A stretch of DNA of 64,000 nucleotides from Tersicoccus sp. Bi-70 (lineage in GTDB: Bacteria; Actinomycetota; Actinomycetes; Actinomycetales; Micrococcaceae): positions 62,001-126,000 of the forward strand of contig NZ_MIEU01000018.1 in assembly GCF_001968825.1 (NCBI RefSeq). Direction: 5' to 3'. A program made the translations under genes and the position numbers. The notes under the pieces were generated by a model. It had not been told where the DNA came from. It did no database searches and saw only the letters and a program-made list of their open reading frames with translations. Shown piece after piece: positions 42,001 to 51,286 of the stretch. Position 1 is the stretch's first letter, and every line of letters starts with the position of its first letter.

Positions 42001-45000
42001 ATCTGGACGCGGCGATGAGCGGCTCGGACTTCCAGACGACGATGTCCACGATCTTCGCCGGCGCGCAGCAGGGCGCCGACGGGCTCCTGAAGGCCCTCGG
42101 TCCGATCGGCGCCGCGTTCGAGCGTGGAGCCCGGGCCATGGCCGAGTTCCTCCGCCTCGGCGGGGAGATCGCCGGCACCTTCGTCGGCGGGGTCTTCACG
42201 GCCCTGTCGGACCCGTCGTTCGGTGCAGGCCTGACCGGCTTCATGGTCGACCTGCAGCACGGCGCGGAGGCCGTGGCCCCGCTGATGCCCGGCCTGTCCG
42301 ACGCGTTCGGCCGGATCCTGACCGTGCTCGGCCCGATCGTAGCGCAGCTCGGTCCGACCCTGGTCGAGGTGTTTACCGGGATCGCCACCGCGGTCGGCGG
42401 GATCCTCACGGTGCTGCAGCCGACCCTCAAGCTGATCGCGGGCAGCCCGGTGGCCATCGGCCTGATGATCGGTGCCGTCGCTGCCCTGTCCGCGACGGTG
42501 GTCGGCCTGAAGGTCGTCGGCGGCATCATGAACGCCTGGACGGTGGCGACGACCCTCGCCACCGGGGCCCAGAAGCTCCTGAACCAGGCGCTCAAGGACA
42601 ACCCGGTTGGCCTGGTGGTGACCGCGGTCGGGCTGCTCGTCGGTGCCCTGGTGTGGTTCTTCACCGAGACGGAGTGGGGCCGGAACATCGTGGCCGCCGC
42701 GTGGGCGGGCATCCAGGTCGCGATCGGTGCGGTCGTGTCCTGGTGGCAGACCACGGTGATGCCGGTCCTGCAGGTCGGCCTGCAGATCCTCGGCCGGGCG
42801 TTCACCTGGCTCAACGAGAACGTCATCCAGCCGGTGTTCCGTGGGATCGGCGCGGTGATCTCGTGGTGGTGGCGCAGCGTCGTCACCCCGGTGTTCTCCG
42901 CCGTGGTCTGGTACGTCCGCAACATCCTGGCCCCGGTCTACACGTGGCTCTGGAACAACGTCGTGGTGCCCGTGTTCCGGGGCATCGGCGCGGTCATCTC
43001 GTGGGTGTGGACCTCGATCATCCGGCCCGCGTTCTCGGCCCTGGTCGGCTTCGTCCGCAACGTCATCGCCCCGGCACTGGGCTGGCTGTGGCACAACGCC
43101 GTCGAGCCAACCTTCCGAGGCATCGGCGCAGTGATCTCGTGGGTGTGGACCTCGATCATCCGGCCCGCGTTCTCGGCCCTGGTCGGCTTCATGCGCAACG
43201 TGATCGCCCCGGCGGTCGGGTGGCTGTGGCACAACGTCATCGAGCCCGGCTTCCGTGGCGCCGGCGGCGCGATCTCGTGGGTGTGGGAGCACATCATCTC
43301 CCCCGCCTTCAACCTCCTGCACGACGCCATCACCAAGACGATCCCGAACGCCTTCCAGACCGGTGTCGCCGCGGTGAAGAAGTGGTGGGACGGGCTGCAG
43401 GACATCGCGAAGGCCCCCATCCGCTTCGTGGTCAATACCGTCATCAACGACGGACTGATCGGCGCCTTCAACACCGTGGCGGGCTTCCTGCCAGGCGTGA
43501 AGAAGCTCGACCGGGTCAAGCTGCCCGACGGGTTCGCCCGTGGCGGCATCCTGCCCGGACGGTCGACGTGGCGACAGGGCGATGACCAGCTCATCCAGGC
43601 TCGCCGCGGCGAGGGCATCACCATGACCGAGGTGCTCGCAGACCCGTACGAGCGGGCTCGCCTGCTGCACATGAACGCCGAAGCGCGGAAGGGCCGGTCC
43701 GCTGCGGCCGCCCGCGAGTCCTTCGCTTCACACGGACACGCAGATGGAGCGTTCGCTGCAGGTCCCCCGGGCGGTCCGTCCGGGGGCATCTGGTCGGCGC
43801 TGCAGCAGGCGGCCAGCGCGGCCGGCCACATCTACTTCCCGAAGCGGTCCTTCCTCGGTGTCGACACCGAGAAGGCCGCGAAGGCGTGGATGGGCCAGTC
43901 CGCTCTCGACGTCCGCGTCGGCGACGGCAACCCGGGCATCAAGCAGTACGTGCCCGGCGGCCCGGGCGGGTGGGGCTACTACTCCGGCGACACCATCTGG
44001 ATGCAGCCCGGTGGCCCGAAGTCGTCCGGCGACAAGCTCGGTGTGCTGGTGCACGAGATGGGGCACGCCCTCTCCCTCGCGCACACGGCGCTCGCGGACA
44101 CGTCGTCGGTGATGAACCCGATGCAGCGGGGCGGCAACTGGCCGCACCCCGGGGACTACTCGACGCTGCGCAGCATCTGGGGTAACCCCGGAGACGGCGT
44201 GAAGCGGTACTCGGCGTCCGAGGTTGGCATCGACGCTGGCGGCATGTTCAACCCGCTCACGGCCCTGGCCAGCCTGATGGAGGCGAAATTCCGGGCGGCC
44301 TTCCCCGCCGGCGGGATGCTCGCCGACGTCGCGATCGGCACGGGCAAGAAGCTGATCGACACCGCACGGGACTGGGTTGGCGATCGGCTCGGGTCCGTCG
44401 TCGGTGGCGCACAGCAGGTCATCACCGGCGCGGTGGACCGGGCGAAGGTCACCGCCTGGATGACCGAGGCGCTCATCAAGAAGGGCGAGCTCAACCCGGC
44501 CAACCTGATCTCCGGCGTCAACCGGGCGTTCAAGGAGTCCGGAGGCAACCCCAACGCGGTCAACGGCTGGGACGTCAACGCCAAGAACGGCGACCCGTCC
44601 CGCGGCCTGATGCAGGTCATCGGCGCCACCTTCCGGCAGTACATGGAGCCCGGGCACGGCAACGTGCTCGACCCGGTGGACAACATCCTCGCCAGCATCA
44701 ACTACACCCGGGCCCGCTACGGGTCGCTGCAGGCGGGGTGGAACCTGCCCGGCGGGTACGCCGTCGGCGGCATCGTCGGCAGCCTTCTCGGAGCCACCCG
44801 GGCCCGCCCGGCACAGCCGCGCGGGTCGCTGGCGGATGCCCCGTTCAAGTACGACCAAGGCGGGGTGCTGTCTCCGGGCCTGTCCCAGGTGGTGAACCTG
44901 ACCCGGAAGCCGGAGCACATCTTCACGGCCGGCCAGTCTGAGGCGCTGCAGCAGCTCGCCGCCCGGGGTGCTCGGCAGAGGGCCGCCGGGGTGCACATCG

Positions 45001-45098
45001 ACCAGGTGATGCTGCCGCAGCGGGCGTCGGTCGATGACCTGGTCGACGCGCTCGGCTTCCAGCAGCGGGTAGCGGCGAGAGGGGGTGCACGGCGATGA
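39075..45098 (+). CDS. Tape measure protein with embedded metzincin-like and lytic transglycosylase motifs
   Basis: A 2007-aa protein setting tail length. Long coiled coil (about residues 30-770) includes many QDA(A/V)..A(A/S)RRV repeats. Hydrophobic segments lie around GLIAGAGNALTLASSLTSLG (about 260). At about 1215-1430 there is a tandem Trp repeat (VISWVWTSIIRPAFSALVGF). A metalloprotease-like motif HEMGHALSLAH is at 1660-1670 with Met-turn SVMNP (Met1680). An SLT-type transglycosylase follows, with catalytic Glu1821 in FKESGGNPNAV and SRGLMQVIG. The enzymatic parts probably open peptidoglycan during DNA injection. The stop overlaps the next ATG. Confidence 0.92.
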   Translation: MPVVGLAEVLVTPVFTGAQAKISKEIDRSASTAGRSAGARMGTGLADGFKDETKGFEAEVARLETAVTKSQDRVAAGKTKLTAASAAESKALGDLRVAELRLQEARDSSSAKASAVATAEERVKTTRDRVSAATSKRETAERALTKAHAELDSVQKRSTAASQNLETHLRNVGNESATTERNVTRLGAALSRISALNPFSGLSTSMHRDSDRISNDLTRMAQQASLFGNGGGKAVARAAGLMTAGLTAVGPAVGAAGAGLIAGAGNALTLASSLTSLGGVAALIPAGLISVGAGAGVLATAFLGVGDALKAVNDQQSVFVANPRIAAMAVQDATQAITVAEQNATRVQVDSSRRVSDAKRSLQDAIAGAAQAEQDAAKTSEQAARRVSEAQQSLQDAVDAAARAQQDAAKASEQAARRVQDAQRNLTDAVKAAARAEQDSSDAIVEATRRVRDAKLDLQSTIESVADAQKAAARAVQRAEQQEASTARDVTKAQTELTQARAAAAAQVSVVEQRLQDANLAATDSALAYQGAMAAYNNAQLDPGAGAGQLAQLQNNAEKARVANVRAQQSVVDLRKEQAKALADAKTGGAAVLDAEQRLADAQQSQTNAVQDRQDAQQKVVRQQRDGARQVATAQETVADAVKAQKAAQTDAGTSAEQSARRVADAQQSVTDAVDAQRGAQAAAVRAAEDGARRVADAQQSVTDAVAAERDARAEAVKAGTDGARRVADAQQAVTDATRDAEQSQMDAARAVDQAYRNLERVQLQQADSAAQAGSKAAQAMDKLTPSAQEAVRTLLTLRDTLDGVRRIAQENFFTGLSAGATNLVTTLLPQLKTGVGAIATAFNGSAKQLLTSVDSALGGGVLNQLLQGVATSVTILNRAIDPIVQSFVTLGVVGMRYMPLLAQWVADVAARFNNWIQDTAADGRLVGWIDAGIQGLQDLWSIAGSVIGIFNDLSRAAATGGAVATLGGLAAGMRDLDAAMSGSDFQTTMSTIFAGAQQGADGLLKALGPIGAAFERGARAMAEFLRLGGEIAGTFVGGVFTALSDPSFGAGLTGFMVDLQHGAEAVAPLMPGLSDAFGRILTVLGPIVAQLGPTLVEVFTGIATAVGGILTVLQPTLKLIAGSPVAIGLMIGAVAALSATVVGLKVVGGIMNAWTVATTLATGAQKLLNQALKDNPVGLVVTAVGLLVGALVWFFTETEWGRNIVAAAWAGIQVAIGAVVSWWQTTVMPVLQVGLQILGRAFTWLNENVIQPVFRGIGAVISWWWRSVVTPVFSAVVWYVRNILAPVYTWLWNNVVVPVFRGIGAVISWVWTSIIRPAFSALVGFVRNVIAPALGWLWHNAVEPTFRGIGAVISWVWTSIIRPAFSALVGFMRNVIAPAVGWLWHNVIEPGFRGAGGAISWVWEHIISPAFNLLHDAITKTIPNAFQTGVAAVKKWWDGLQDIAKAPIRFVVNTVINDGLIGAFNTVAGFLPGVKKLDRVKLPDGFARGGILPGRSTWRQGDDQLIQARRGEGITMTEVLADPYERARLLHMNAEARKGRSAAAARESFASHGHADGAFAAGPPGGPSGGIWSALQQAASAAGHIYFPKRSFLGVDTEKAAKAWMGQSALDVRVGDGNPGIKQYVPGGPGGWGYYSGDTIWMQPGGPKSSGDKLGVLVHEMGHALSLAHTALADTSSVMNPMQRGGNWPHPGDYSTLRSIWGNPGDGVKRYSASEVGIDAGGMFNPLTALASLMEAKFRAAFPAGGMLADVAIGTGKKLIDTARDWVGDRLGSVVGGAQQVITGAVDRAKVTAWMTEALIKKGELNPANLISGVNRAFKESGGNPNAVNGWDVNAKNGDPSRGLMQVIGATFRQYMEPGHGNVLDPVDNILASINYTRARYGSLQAGWNLPGGYAVGGIVGSLLGATRARPAQPRGSLADAPFKYDQGGVLSPGLSQVVNLTRKPEHIFTAGQSEALQQLAARGARQRAAGVHIDQVMLPQRASVDDLVDALGFQQRVAARGGARR

Positions 45099-45952
45099 GG
45101 TTCCGCTTCGGCGGGGTCGACTTCGGCGGCCTCAGCTCCCTGCTCGTCACCGGATTCGACCCGGGCGCTGCGGATGTCCGCGACGGTGACGCACCCCGAC
45201 CCCAACGGGACGGGGTGCTCACCGGCCGCGACTACCTCGGCGGAGCGACGTGGGCGTTCGACATCATCACGAACACCAGGACGCTGGGTACCGCGCTCGC
45301 GGCGGCCGCGGCACTGGAGGCGGCGTGGAAGGACCGGAAGGTCCGGCTGTCGCCGTTGGCGGCGGTCCCGCTGTCGTACGAGATGGATGGCCGGTGGCGG
45401 CGCGTCTACGGGCGGCCAGGCAAGTTCGTGGGCCCGACCGGTACCGTGCGGGCGCTGCAGGGCGGAGGGTCGGTCACAGCAGACTTCCGGGTGACCAACC
45501 CGCTGTCCTTCGACGACGACCTGTCCTCGGTGACGCTGACGATCGTGCCGGCGTCCACCGGTGGCCTCGAGGCACCGCTGGTGGCCCCGTTGTCGACGGT
45601 CCGCTCCTCGGCCCCGCGCGCTGGCCTGGTGGTCAACACCGGGGACGCACCGTCGCCACTGGGCGTGACGTTCTACGGGCCAGTCACGGACCCGTGGGTG
45701 CGGGCAGCGGCCGGGTGGGAGGTTGGACTGACCGGGTCCCTGGCCTACGACCAGGCAGTGACGGTGGACCCGCTGGCGGGCACGGTGACCCGCCAGGACG
45801 GGGCGCCGGCACTGGGGATGCTGACTCGGGCGACTCGCCTCTCGGGTACCGAGCTCGCGCCGGGCGTTAACGAGCTCACGTTCGGCGGCACTGACCCGAC
45901 CGGGACAGCGCGGGCGGTCCTCTCGTGGCGCAACGCCCACTACTCGATCTGA
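45095..45952 (+). CDS. Distal tail protein / minor tail protein (Dit-like)
   Basis: A 285-aa protein starting at an ATGA overlap with the tape measure. The N-terminal half (DGVLTGRDYLGGATWAFDII, YEMDGRWRRVYGRPGKFVGP) has the Dit-type N-terminal ring fold; the C-terminal half is a galectin-like beta domain. It links the tube to the baseplate. Confidence 0.75.
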   Translation: MRFRFGGVDFGGLSSLLVTGFDPGAADVRDGDAPRPQRDGVLTGRDYLGGATWAFDIITNTRTLGTALAAAAALEAAWKDRKVRLSPLAAVPLSYEMDGRWRRVYGRPGKFVGPTGTVRALQGGGSVTADFRVTNPLSFDDDLSSVTLTIVPASTGGLEAPLVAPLSTVRSSAPRAGLVVNTGDAPSPLGVTFYGPVTDPWVRAAAGWEVGLTGSLAYDQAVTVDPLAGTVTRQDGAPALGMLTRATRLSGTELAPGVNELTFGGTDPTGTARAVLSWRNAHYSI

Positions 45953-45970
45953 TCTGAAGGAGAAGGCACC

Positions 45971-46954
45971 ATGCTGGATTCGACCCCCTGGTTCGTCGGT
46001 GGCGGCGCTCAGCACTCCCCCGAGGTGGCCCGGCTGCTCGCGTTCGCTACCTCCCGTGGGTCAGAGGGCATCGTCGGTGTCGGTGATCTGATGGTCGAGG
46101 CGCAGCCCATCCCGAACGGGACGGTCAGGGTGCGCCCGGGCTCCTGCCTCCTGCTGAACCGGTACGCCGGCGGCGGTCAGCAGACCTACGTCCTGCGCAA
46201 CCCGACGTCCACGGACGTCCCTGTCGTCGCGACGGGCTCCGGTGGCGGACGGACGGACCTGGTGATCGCCCGCGTCCTCGACCCCCAGTACGAGGGCAGC
46301 GCGCCGGCTAACCCGGTGACGTTCTCCTACGCGCGCCTGCAGATCATCCAGGGCGTGCCGGCCGGCACGAAGACCGCGAAGGAGCTCGGCCTCGGATACC
46401 CGGCGGTCGCCCTCGCGCGCATCACCATCCCGGCGTCGACGGGCACGATCACTCCCGGCATGATCACGGACCTGCGGCGGGTGGCGAACCCGCGGCGGGA
46501 ACGAGCCATGGTGACGGTGTTCCCGACCGGGAACTTCCGGGCTGGGACGGCGCAGGCGATGCCCACGGGGGCGTACACGTCCTGGCCGATCACCCCGGAT
46601 CAGCGGCCCGTGGTCGCGGTCCCGGAGTGGGCGACCCGCCTCGACATCGTCGCGCACCTGTCCGGGGTCATCTACCGTCGCAGCAACTCCCCGGCAGACA
46701 CGGTCGCCGGCGTGCGCACCGGCTTCGCGAACACGACGCCGGGCCAGAACGGGATCCTCGTCCAGGACGCGGAGGACGCGGACGGCCGGTACCACTACAC
46801 GGTGATCGGTACCCACCTGGTCGACGCCACGCTGCGGGGCACCGACCAGCGCATCAACCTGCAGGGCTCCCGCTCGGCCGGCAACGGGTACTGGTACGCC
46901 GACTCCCAGTCGTCCATCGTCATCGACTGGGAGTTCTCCGAGGGCGCCCAGTGA
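45971..46954 (+). CDS. Minor tail protein
   Basis: A 327-aa protein. FVGGGAQHSPEVARLLAFAT, IPNGTVRVRPGSCLLLNRYA and LGLGYPAVALARITIPAST form a common actinophage minor-tail family. The C-terminal half is beta-rich with Asn/Gly turns, possibly contacting the host surface. The order after Dit supports a tail-tip place. Confidence 0.75.
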   Translation: MLDSTPWFVGGGAQHSPEVARLLAFATSRGSEGIVGVGDLMVEAQPIPNGTVRVRPGSCLLLNRYAGGGQQTYVLRNPTSTDVPVVATGSGGGRTDLVIARVLDPQYEGSAPANPVTFSYARLQIIQGVPAGTKTAKELGLGYPAVALARITIPASTGTITPGMITDLRRVANPRRERAMVTVFPTGNFRAGTAQAMPTGAYTSWPITPDQRPVVAVPEWATRLDIVAHLSGVIYRRSNSPADTVAGVRTGFANTTPGQNGILVQDAEDADGRYHYTVIGTHLVDATLRGTDQRINLQGSRSAGNGYWYADSQSSIVIDWEFSEGAQ

Positions 46955-48045
46955 CCGACGCCGCGCCGTGGCGGTTCCACCTGCAGGAGATGCCCTCGGG
47001 CCGGTGGCTGGACCGTGACCTGCCCCTCATGGGCGGGACGGTCACGACGGCAGTCAACGCGCCGGCGTCGATCAGCGGTGCCCTCTCCCTCGGGTACCCC
47101 GCGCTCACCAGCGTCCGGGAGTGGGGGTGCGCGGTGATCGCAGAGCAGGAGGGCCGGCCCCCCGTGTTCGGCATCGTCGACCACGTCAGCCTCGACGGCG
47201 GGCAGGTCCGGGTCGAGGCCGGCGGGTTCACCATGTACCCGACCGGAATCCCTTGGCTGGCCGCGGACTACGCCGGCATCGGCGTCGACCCCCTCGACGT
47301 CGTCCGCATGGTCTGGGACGAGGTGCAGTCCTACCCCGGCGGGGATCTCGGCGTCACCGTCGACTCCCTGCGCTCGCCGGTGCGGGTGGGCACCCCGGAG
47401 CGGAACGTGAACTTCACGACCAGCGCCGGTGAGGACGTCTCCTTCGACGCCGGCCCGTTCCGGTTGGCGTGGTGGCAGACCGACGACGTCGGCAAGACGA
47501 TCACCGACCTGGCCGCCTCCACCCCGTTCGGGTACGCGGAGCGGTCAGCGTGGGATGGGGAGGACATCGTCCACCGCCTCGAGCTCGGCTACCCGGGCAT
47601 CGGTGCGCGGCGCGACGGGTTGCTCTTCGAGATCGGGGTCAACGTCACCGTGGTCCCCGCGGTCTCGGCCAGCGAGTACGCGTCCGAGGTGCTGTTGTAC
47701 GGGTCCGGTGAGGGGCGCACGAAGATCCGCTCTGATCGTCTGACGGCGTCGACGGGCCGGTTGCGTCGGGTGCATGTGGCCACCGAGAAGGCCTTCACCT
47801 CGCGCAAGGCGGCGACGGACGCGGCCCGCCCGATCCTGGCCCAGGTCTCCGGCGCGGCCACGATCGACTCCCTGACCGTCGTCGATCACCCCATGGCCCC
47901 GGCCGGGTCCTTCGGGCCCGGCGACCAGATCCGCGTGCAGGGCGACCCCGGTTGGGGCGACCTCGACCTGTGGATGCGGATCACCGAGCTCACCGTCAAC
48001 TGCGACGCCGGGAGCATCGAGCTGAAAGTGGAGGAGGCGGTGTGA
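46951..48045 (+). CDS. Minor tail protein, baseplate hub/Tal-like
   Basis: 364 aa from GTG 46951 (overlapping the previous stop). Segments WRFHLQEMPSGRWLDRDLPL and VNAPASISGALSLGYPALTS suit the hub domain that follows Dit in siphoviruses. No catalytic motif. Coupled to the fibre gene by a GTGA overlap. Confidence 0.7.
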   Translation: MTDAAPWRFHLQEMPSGRWLDRDLPLMGGTVTTAVNAPASISGALSLGYPALTSVREWGCAVIAEQEGRPPVFGIVDHVSLDGGQVRVEAGGFTMYPTGIPWLAADYAGIGVDPLDVVRMVWDEVQSYPGGDLGVTVDSLRSPVRVGTPERNVNFTTSAGEDVSFDAGPFRLAWWQTDDVGKTITDLAASTPFGYAERSAWDGEDIVHRLELGYPGIGARRDGLLFEIGVNVTVVPAVSASEYASEVLLYGSGEGRTKIRSDRLTASTGRLRRVHVATEKAFTSRKAATDAARPILAQVSGAATIDSLTVVDHPMAPAGSFGPGDQIRVQGDPGWGDLDLWMRITELTVNCDAGSIELKVEEAV

Positions 48046-50816
48046 CGGATCGAGTGCAGGCACAGGCGCGCGCGCTCGCCACACAGCTGCGCGACCTCGA
48101 CGAGCGGGTCACGAACTTGGCCAACAAGCCCGGCTTGGCGTACTCCTCGATCGAGGGTGGCCGCATCGAGGACTACGACACGACCGGCACCCTGCGCGGC
48201 ATGGTCGGCACCCAGCCAGACGGCACGCACACCGTCGCGTCGGTCAACGGCCCGACCCCGCCCCGCCCCACCGCGCCGACGTGCGCGGGCGGTCAGGGCA
48301 CGATCAAGGCCCGCTGGGATGGACTGTTCCTCAACGACGCCGGCGACCCGGACGAGCTCGTCTACGTCCCCTCCGACTTCGCCCGCGTCGAGGCGCACGC
48401 ATCGCAGGAACCCGACTTCACCGCCCTGTTCGCTGACACGCTCCTCGGCACGATCGAGACCCCGCGCGGCGCGGACGTGACCACGCTCCGCGCCCCCGGC
48501 ACCTGGTACGTCAAGCTCGTCGCCCGCTCCCAGTCCGGGAAGGCGTCGGCCGCCTCACCCGCCATACAGGTGCAGGTCCAGGACCTCGTCGACGTCGCCG
48601 AGGTCGACGCCCAGCTGGCGAAGGCAGCCGAGGACCTCGCCGCCGCGAGCACCCGGCTCGACGACGACGAGGCTCGCCTGGACGACGTGTTCGGTCAGGT
48701 CGCCGCAATCCCGGGCGACATCGACGCCGCCCGGTCGGCGGCGATCGCCGCCGCAGCGGCGGACGCCCAGACGAAGGCGGACGCCGCGCTCGCAGCGGCG
48801 AACGCCCAGGTGGCGCAGGTCATCGCACGCGGGATCTCGCTGGTGCGCAACGGTGACTTCGAGGCCGGGCAGGACGGGTGGCAGGCCGGCGCCTCGAGCG
48901 CCGTCGAGGTTGGCGTGTCCCGCTCGGGTGGCCGCTCGCTGCGGATCGGCCCGAACCCGGGCGGCGACGTCTACCCAGTCTCGGACCTGGTGCCGGCCTC
49001 GAGTGGTCGGACGTGGTACCTCGAGGCGTGGGTGCAGCGCTCCGGCACGGAGGCGGTCTCGCCCGGGGTGGGGTTCCTCATCCAGGCGAAGACCGCGGCT
49101 GGCGGGACGAGCAATACGGTGGTCGGGCAGGTCGCAGCGATGGCGGTCGGCACGGCCGGGTGGACGAAGCTCACGGCCACGGCCTCGGTGGCCACGGCCG
49201 ATGTCGTCGCGGTCCGCTTCGCGCCCTGGGTCGCGGCCGGGAGCAACGTCTTCCACGTCGACGACATGCTCGTCGTGGATGTGACGGAAGCGAAGGTGGC
49301 ACTCGACTCTGCCGCGTCGGCCGGGTCCGCCGCGTCGGCGGCCCAGGCGGCGGCCGGCAGCGCCCAGTCGACGGCGGATAGCGCGCTGACGATGGCCGGG
49401 TCCAAGGGCCGGGTGTTCTACTCGACGTCGGCCCCGTCGGGGTCCGGCACCGCGACCGGTGACCTGTGGCGCCAGGTCGATGCCTCGAGCAACGTGATCG
49501 CCGAGTGGTACTGGACGAAGGACGGCGCGTGGCAGGCGACGGCGATCTCCTCGTCGGCGATCAGCAACCTGGACGTCGGCAAGCTCACCGCCGGCACCGC
49601 GGTCATCGTGGACGTGGTGGCGCAGAAGATCGCCGCGTCCACAGCGACCTTCCAGAAGGCTGACGTCGCGAATCTGACGGCCGGCACGGGCACGATGGCG
49701 CAGGCGGTGATCGACCAGCTCTACGCCGACGTCGTGAAGTCGCGGAAGATCAGCACCGACATGCTCGCCGCGAACAGCGTGACGACGACGCAGCTCGCGG
49801 CGACCGCGATCGACGGCATGACGATCACGGGCGCCACCATCCAGACGGCCAAGACCACGACCGGCGTGAAGATCACCAGTCAGGGCATGTACGCCTATGA
49901 CGCGAACGGCGTGCAGACGGTCCGGCTGAACGGGTCGGACAACAAGGTGGTCGGCCGGTTCTCGACCGCCCCGGACGGCAAGCCCGGCATGATCCTGACC
50001 CCTACCGCGGACGGTGGTGCGGGGTTGTGGTTCTCGCCCACCGGGTCGACGGCCGGCACGGAGGCGGCCCTCTTCACGGATCCGTCGTCGCAGAACATCA
50101 CCATCCGCCCGCAGAAGCGCACCACGCCGAACGGCTCGATCTATTTCGACGGCAACACGTTCATCAACGACGGATTCGACCTCGGTGGCCAGGCCTGGAC
50201 GCTGCCGGCGAACGGGTTCGCGACGTTCGTCGGCCTGTACGCGAAGTCGTTGGCCGCCCCGTACGGCCAGGACCTGACGATGTCGGCGATCGACAGCACC
50301 AAGTCCGTGCAGGTCAACTCGAACCTGTACGCCAACGCTGACCTGTGGATGCGCAACGCGCCGACGACGTCGGCGGCGGCGAACATGCTGATTGCGACCA
50401 ACCCGGCCGGCCGCGTCTACCGGTCTACGTCCTCGCGCCGGTACAAGAAGTACGTCCAGGACTATGGCCAAAACCCGCTCGCGGTGATGGGTCTGCGGCC
50501 TCGCACGTGGGTCAGCAAGAAGCAGCCCGGCGAGGAGCAGGACCCCCGCCGCTACACCGGGTTCATCGCCGAGGAGATGGCCGAGGTCGCGCCGGAGTTC
50601 GTGTCCTACTGCGACTACGACGACGGTGCCGGCCCGATCCCCGAGTCCGTGGACTACGACCGGATCACCGCACTGCTTGTCCGCCACAACCAGGCGCTCC
50701 AGACCACCCTCGACCAGGTGCGGGCGGAGAAGGACGAGCTCGCTGCCAAGGTCGCCTTGCTCGAGGACCGCCTCACCGCGATCGACGCCCGACTCGCCGC
50801 CATACCCGCGGCCTGA
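48042..50816 (+). CDS. Tail fibre/spike with C-terminal S74 intramolecular chaperone
   Basis: 924 aa from GTG 48042. It has an N-terminal attachment region, Ala-rich helical parts, a carbohydrate-binding-like module (about residues 265-410, LVRNGDFEAGQDGWQAG), beta-repeat fibre, and a C-terminal Peptidase_S74 chaperone. In the last, SSRRYKK (residues 797-803) contains the Ser-Lys autocleavage pair, followed by GFIAEEMAEVAPEFV and SVDYDRITALLVRH. After trimerisation the ~125-residue chaperone should be cut off. It is the likely host-recognition protein. Confidence 0.88.
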   Translation: MTDRVQAQARALATQLRDLDERVTNLANKPGLAYSSIEGGRIEDYDTTGTLRGMVGTQPDGTHTVASVNGPTPPRPTAPTCAGGQGTIKARWDGLFLNDAGDPDELVYVPSDFARVEAHASQEPDFTALFADTLLGTIETPRGADVTTLRAPGTWYVKLVARSQSGKASAASPAIQVQVQDLVDVAEVDAQLAKAAEDLAAASTRLDDDEARLDDVFGQVAAIPGDIDAARSAAIAAAAADAQTKADAALAAANAQVAQVIARGISLVRNGDFEAGQDGWQAGASSAVEVGVSRSGGRSLRIGPNPGGDVYPVSDLVPASSGRTWYLEAWVQRSGTEAVSPGVGFLIQAKTAAGGTSNTVVGQVAAMAVGTAGWTKLTATASVATADVVAVRFAPWVAAGSNVFHVDDMLVVDVTEAKVALDSAASAGSAASAAQAAAGSAQSTADSALTMAGSKGRVFYSTSAPSGSGTATGDLWRQVDASSNVIAEWYWTKDGAWQATAISSSAISNLDVGKLTAGTAVIVDVVAQKIAASTATFQKADVANLTAGTGTMAQAVIDQLYADVVKSRKISTDMLAANSVTTTQLAATAIDGMTITGATIQTAKTTTGVKITSQGMYAYDANGVQTVRLNGSDNKVVGRFSTAPDGKPGMILTPTADGGAGLWFSPTGSTAGTEAALFTDPSSQNITIRPQKRTTPNGSIYFDGNTFINDGFDLGGQAWTLPANGFATFVGLYAKSLAAPYGQDLTMSAIDSTKSVQVNSNLYANADLWMRNAPTTSAAANMLIATNPAGRVYRSTSSRRYKKYVQDYGQNPLAVMGLRPRTWVSKKQPGEEQDPRRYTGFIAEEMAEVAPEFVSYCDYDDGAGPIPESVDYDRITALLVRHNQALQTTLDQVRAEKDELAAKVALLEDRLTAIDARLAAIPAA

Positions 50817-50845
50817 ACCACCACCTGATGAAGGAGGCAATGACC

Positions 50846-51286
50846 ATGCCGGATCGACTGATCCGCACCGCGGACGGTCTGACCGGGGGCATGCTGGTCG
50901 TCCTCGGCCTGTGCCAGGCCGTCGTCGGCGTCTCCTGGTGGGTGTGGCCCACCGCCGGCCGCCTCGCAGCCGTCGACTGGCTACCCGTCACGGCCGGCAC
51001 ATCCACCGGCCTCGGCTGGTGGCTCGTCAGCGCCGGCACGATCACCGCACTCGGCGGCGCACTGTCCCGACACCGCCGGCTCGAAGTGACCGCGTTCGTC
51101 GCGAACACCATCGGCCACTTCTGGGTCGCCTTCCTGTACGTCGTCGGTGGGGCGGCAGGTTCCGCCTCCGCCGCCACGGCCGGCCCCGGAGCGATCTGGT
51201 ACCTCGTGCTCCTCACCCTCGGCGTGTACGTGGCCGTCAGGTACCCCCGGGAGACCGCGCAGAACCGAGAGGAGCCGACCCGATGA
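50846..51286 (+). CDS. Four-TM membrane protein next to the lysis cassette
   Basis: 146 aa. Four hydrophobic helices are visible (MLVVLGLCQAVVGVSWWVWP, GLGWWLVSAGTITALGGAL, TIGHFWVAFLYVVGG, IWYLVLLTLGVYVAVRY). ATG 50846 is chosen because AAGGAGG ends 8 bases before it; ATG 50840 is too close. It may be a holin or holin regulator. Confidence 0.65.
   Translation: MPDRLIRTADGLTGGMLVVLGLCQAVVGVSWWVWPTAGRLAAVDWLPVTAGTSTGLGWWLVSAGTITALGGALSRHRRLEVTAFVANTIGHFWVAFLYVVGGAAGSASAATAGPGAIWYLVLLTLGVYVAVRYPRETAQNREEPTR

Noticed and set aside
39054-43670. 1538-residue open frame antisense to the tape measure gene
   Set aside because: It is a GC-rich shadow; composition is Arg/Gly/His/Asp-rich with no domains, and the plus strand clearly encodes the tape measure.
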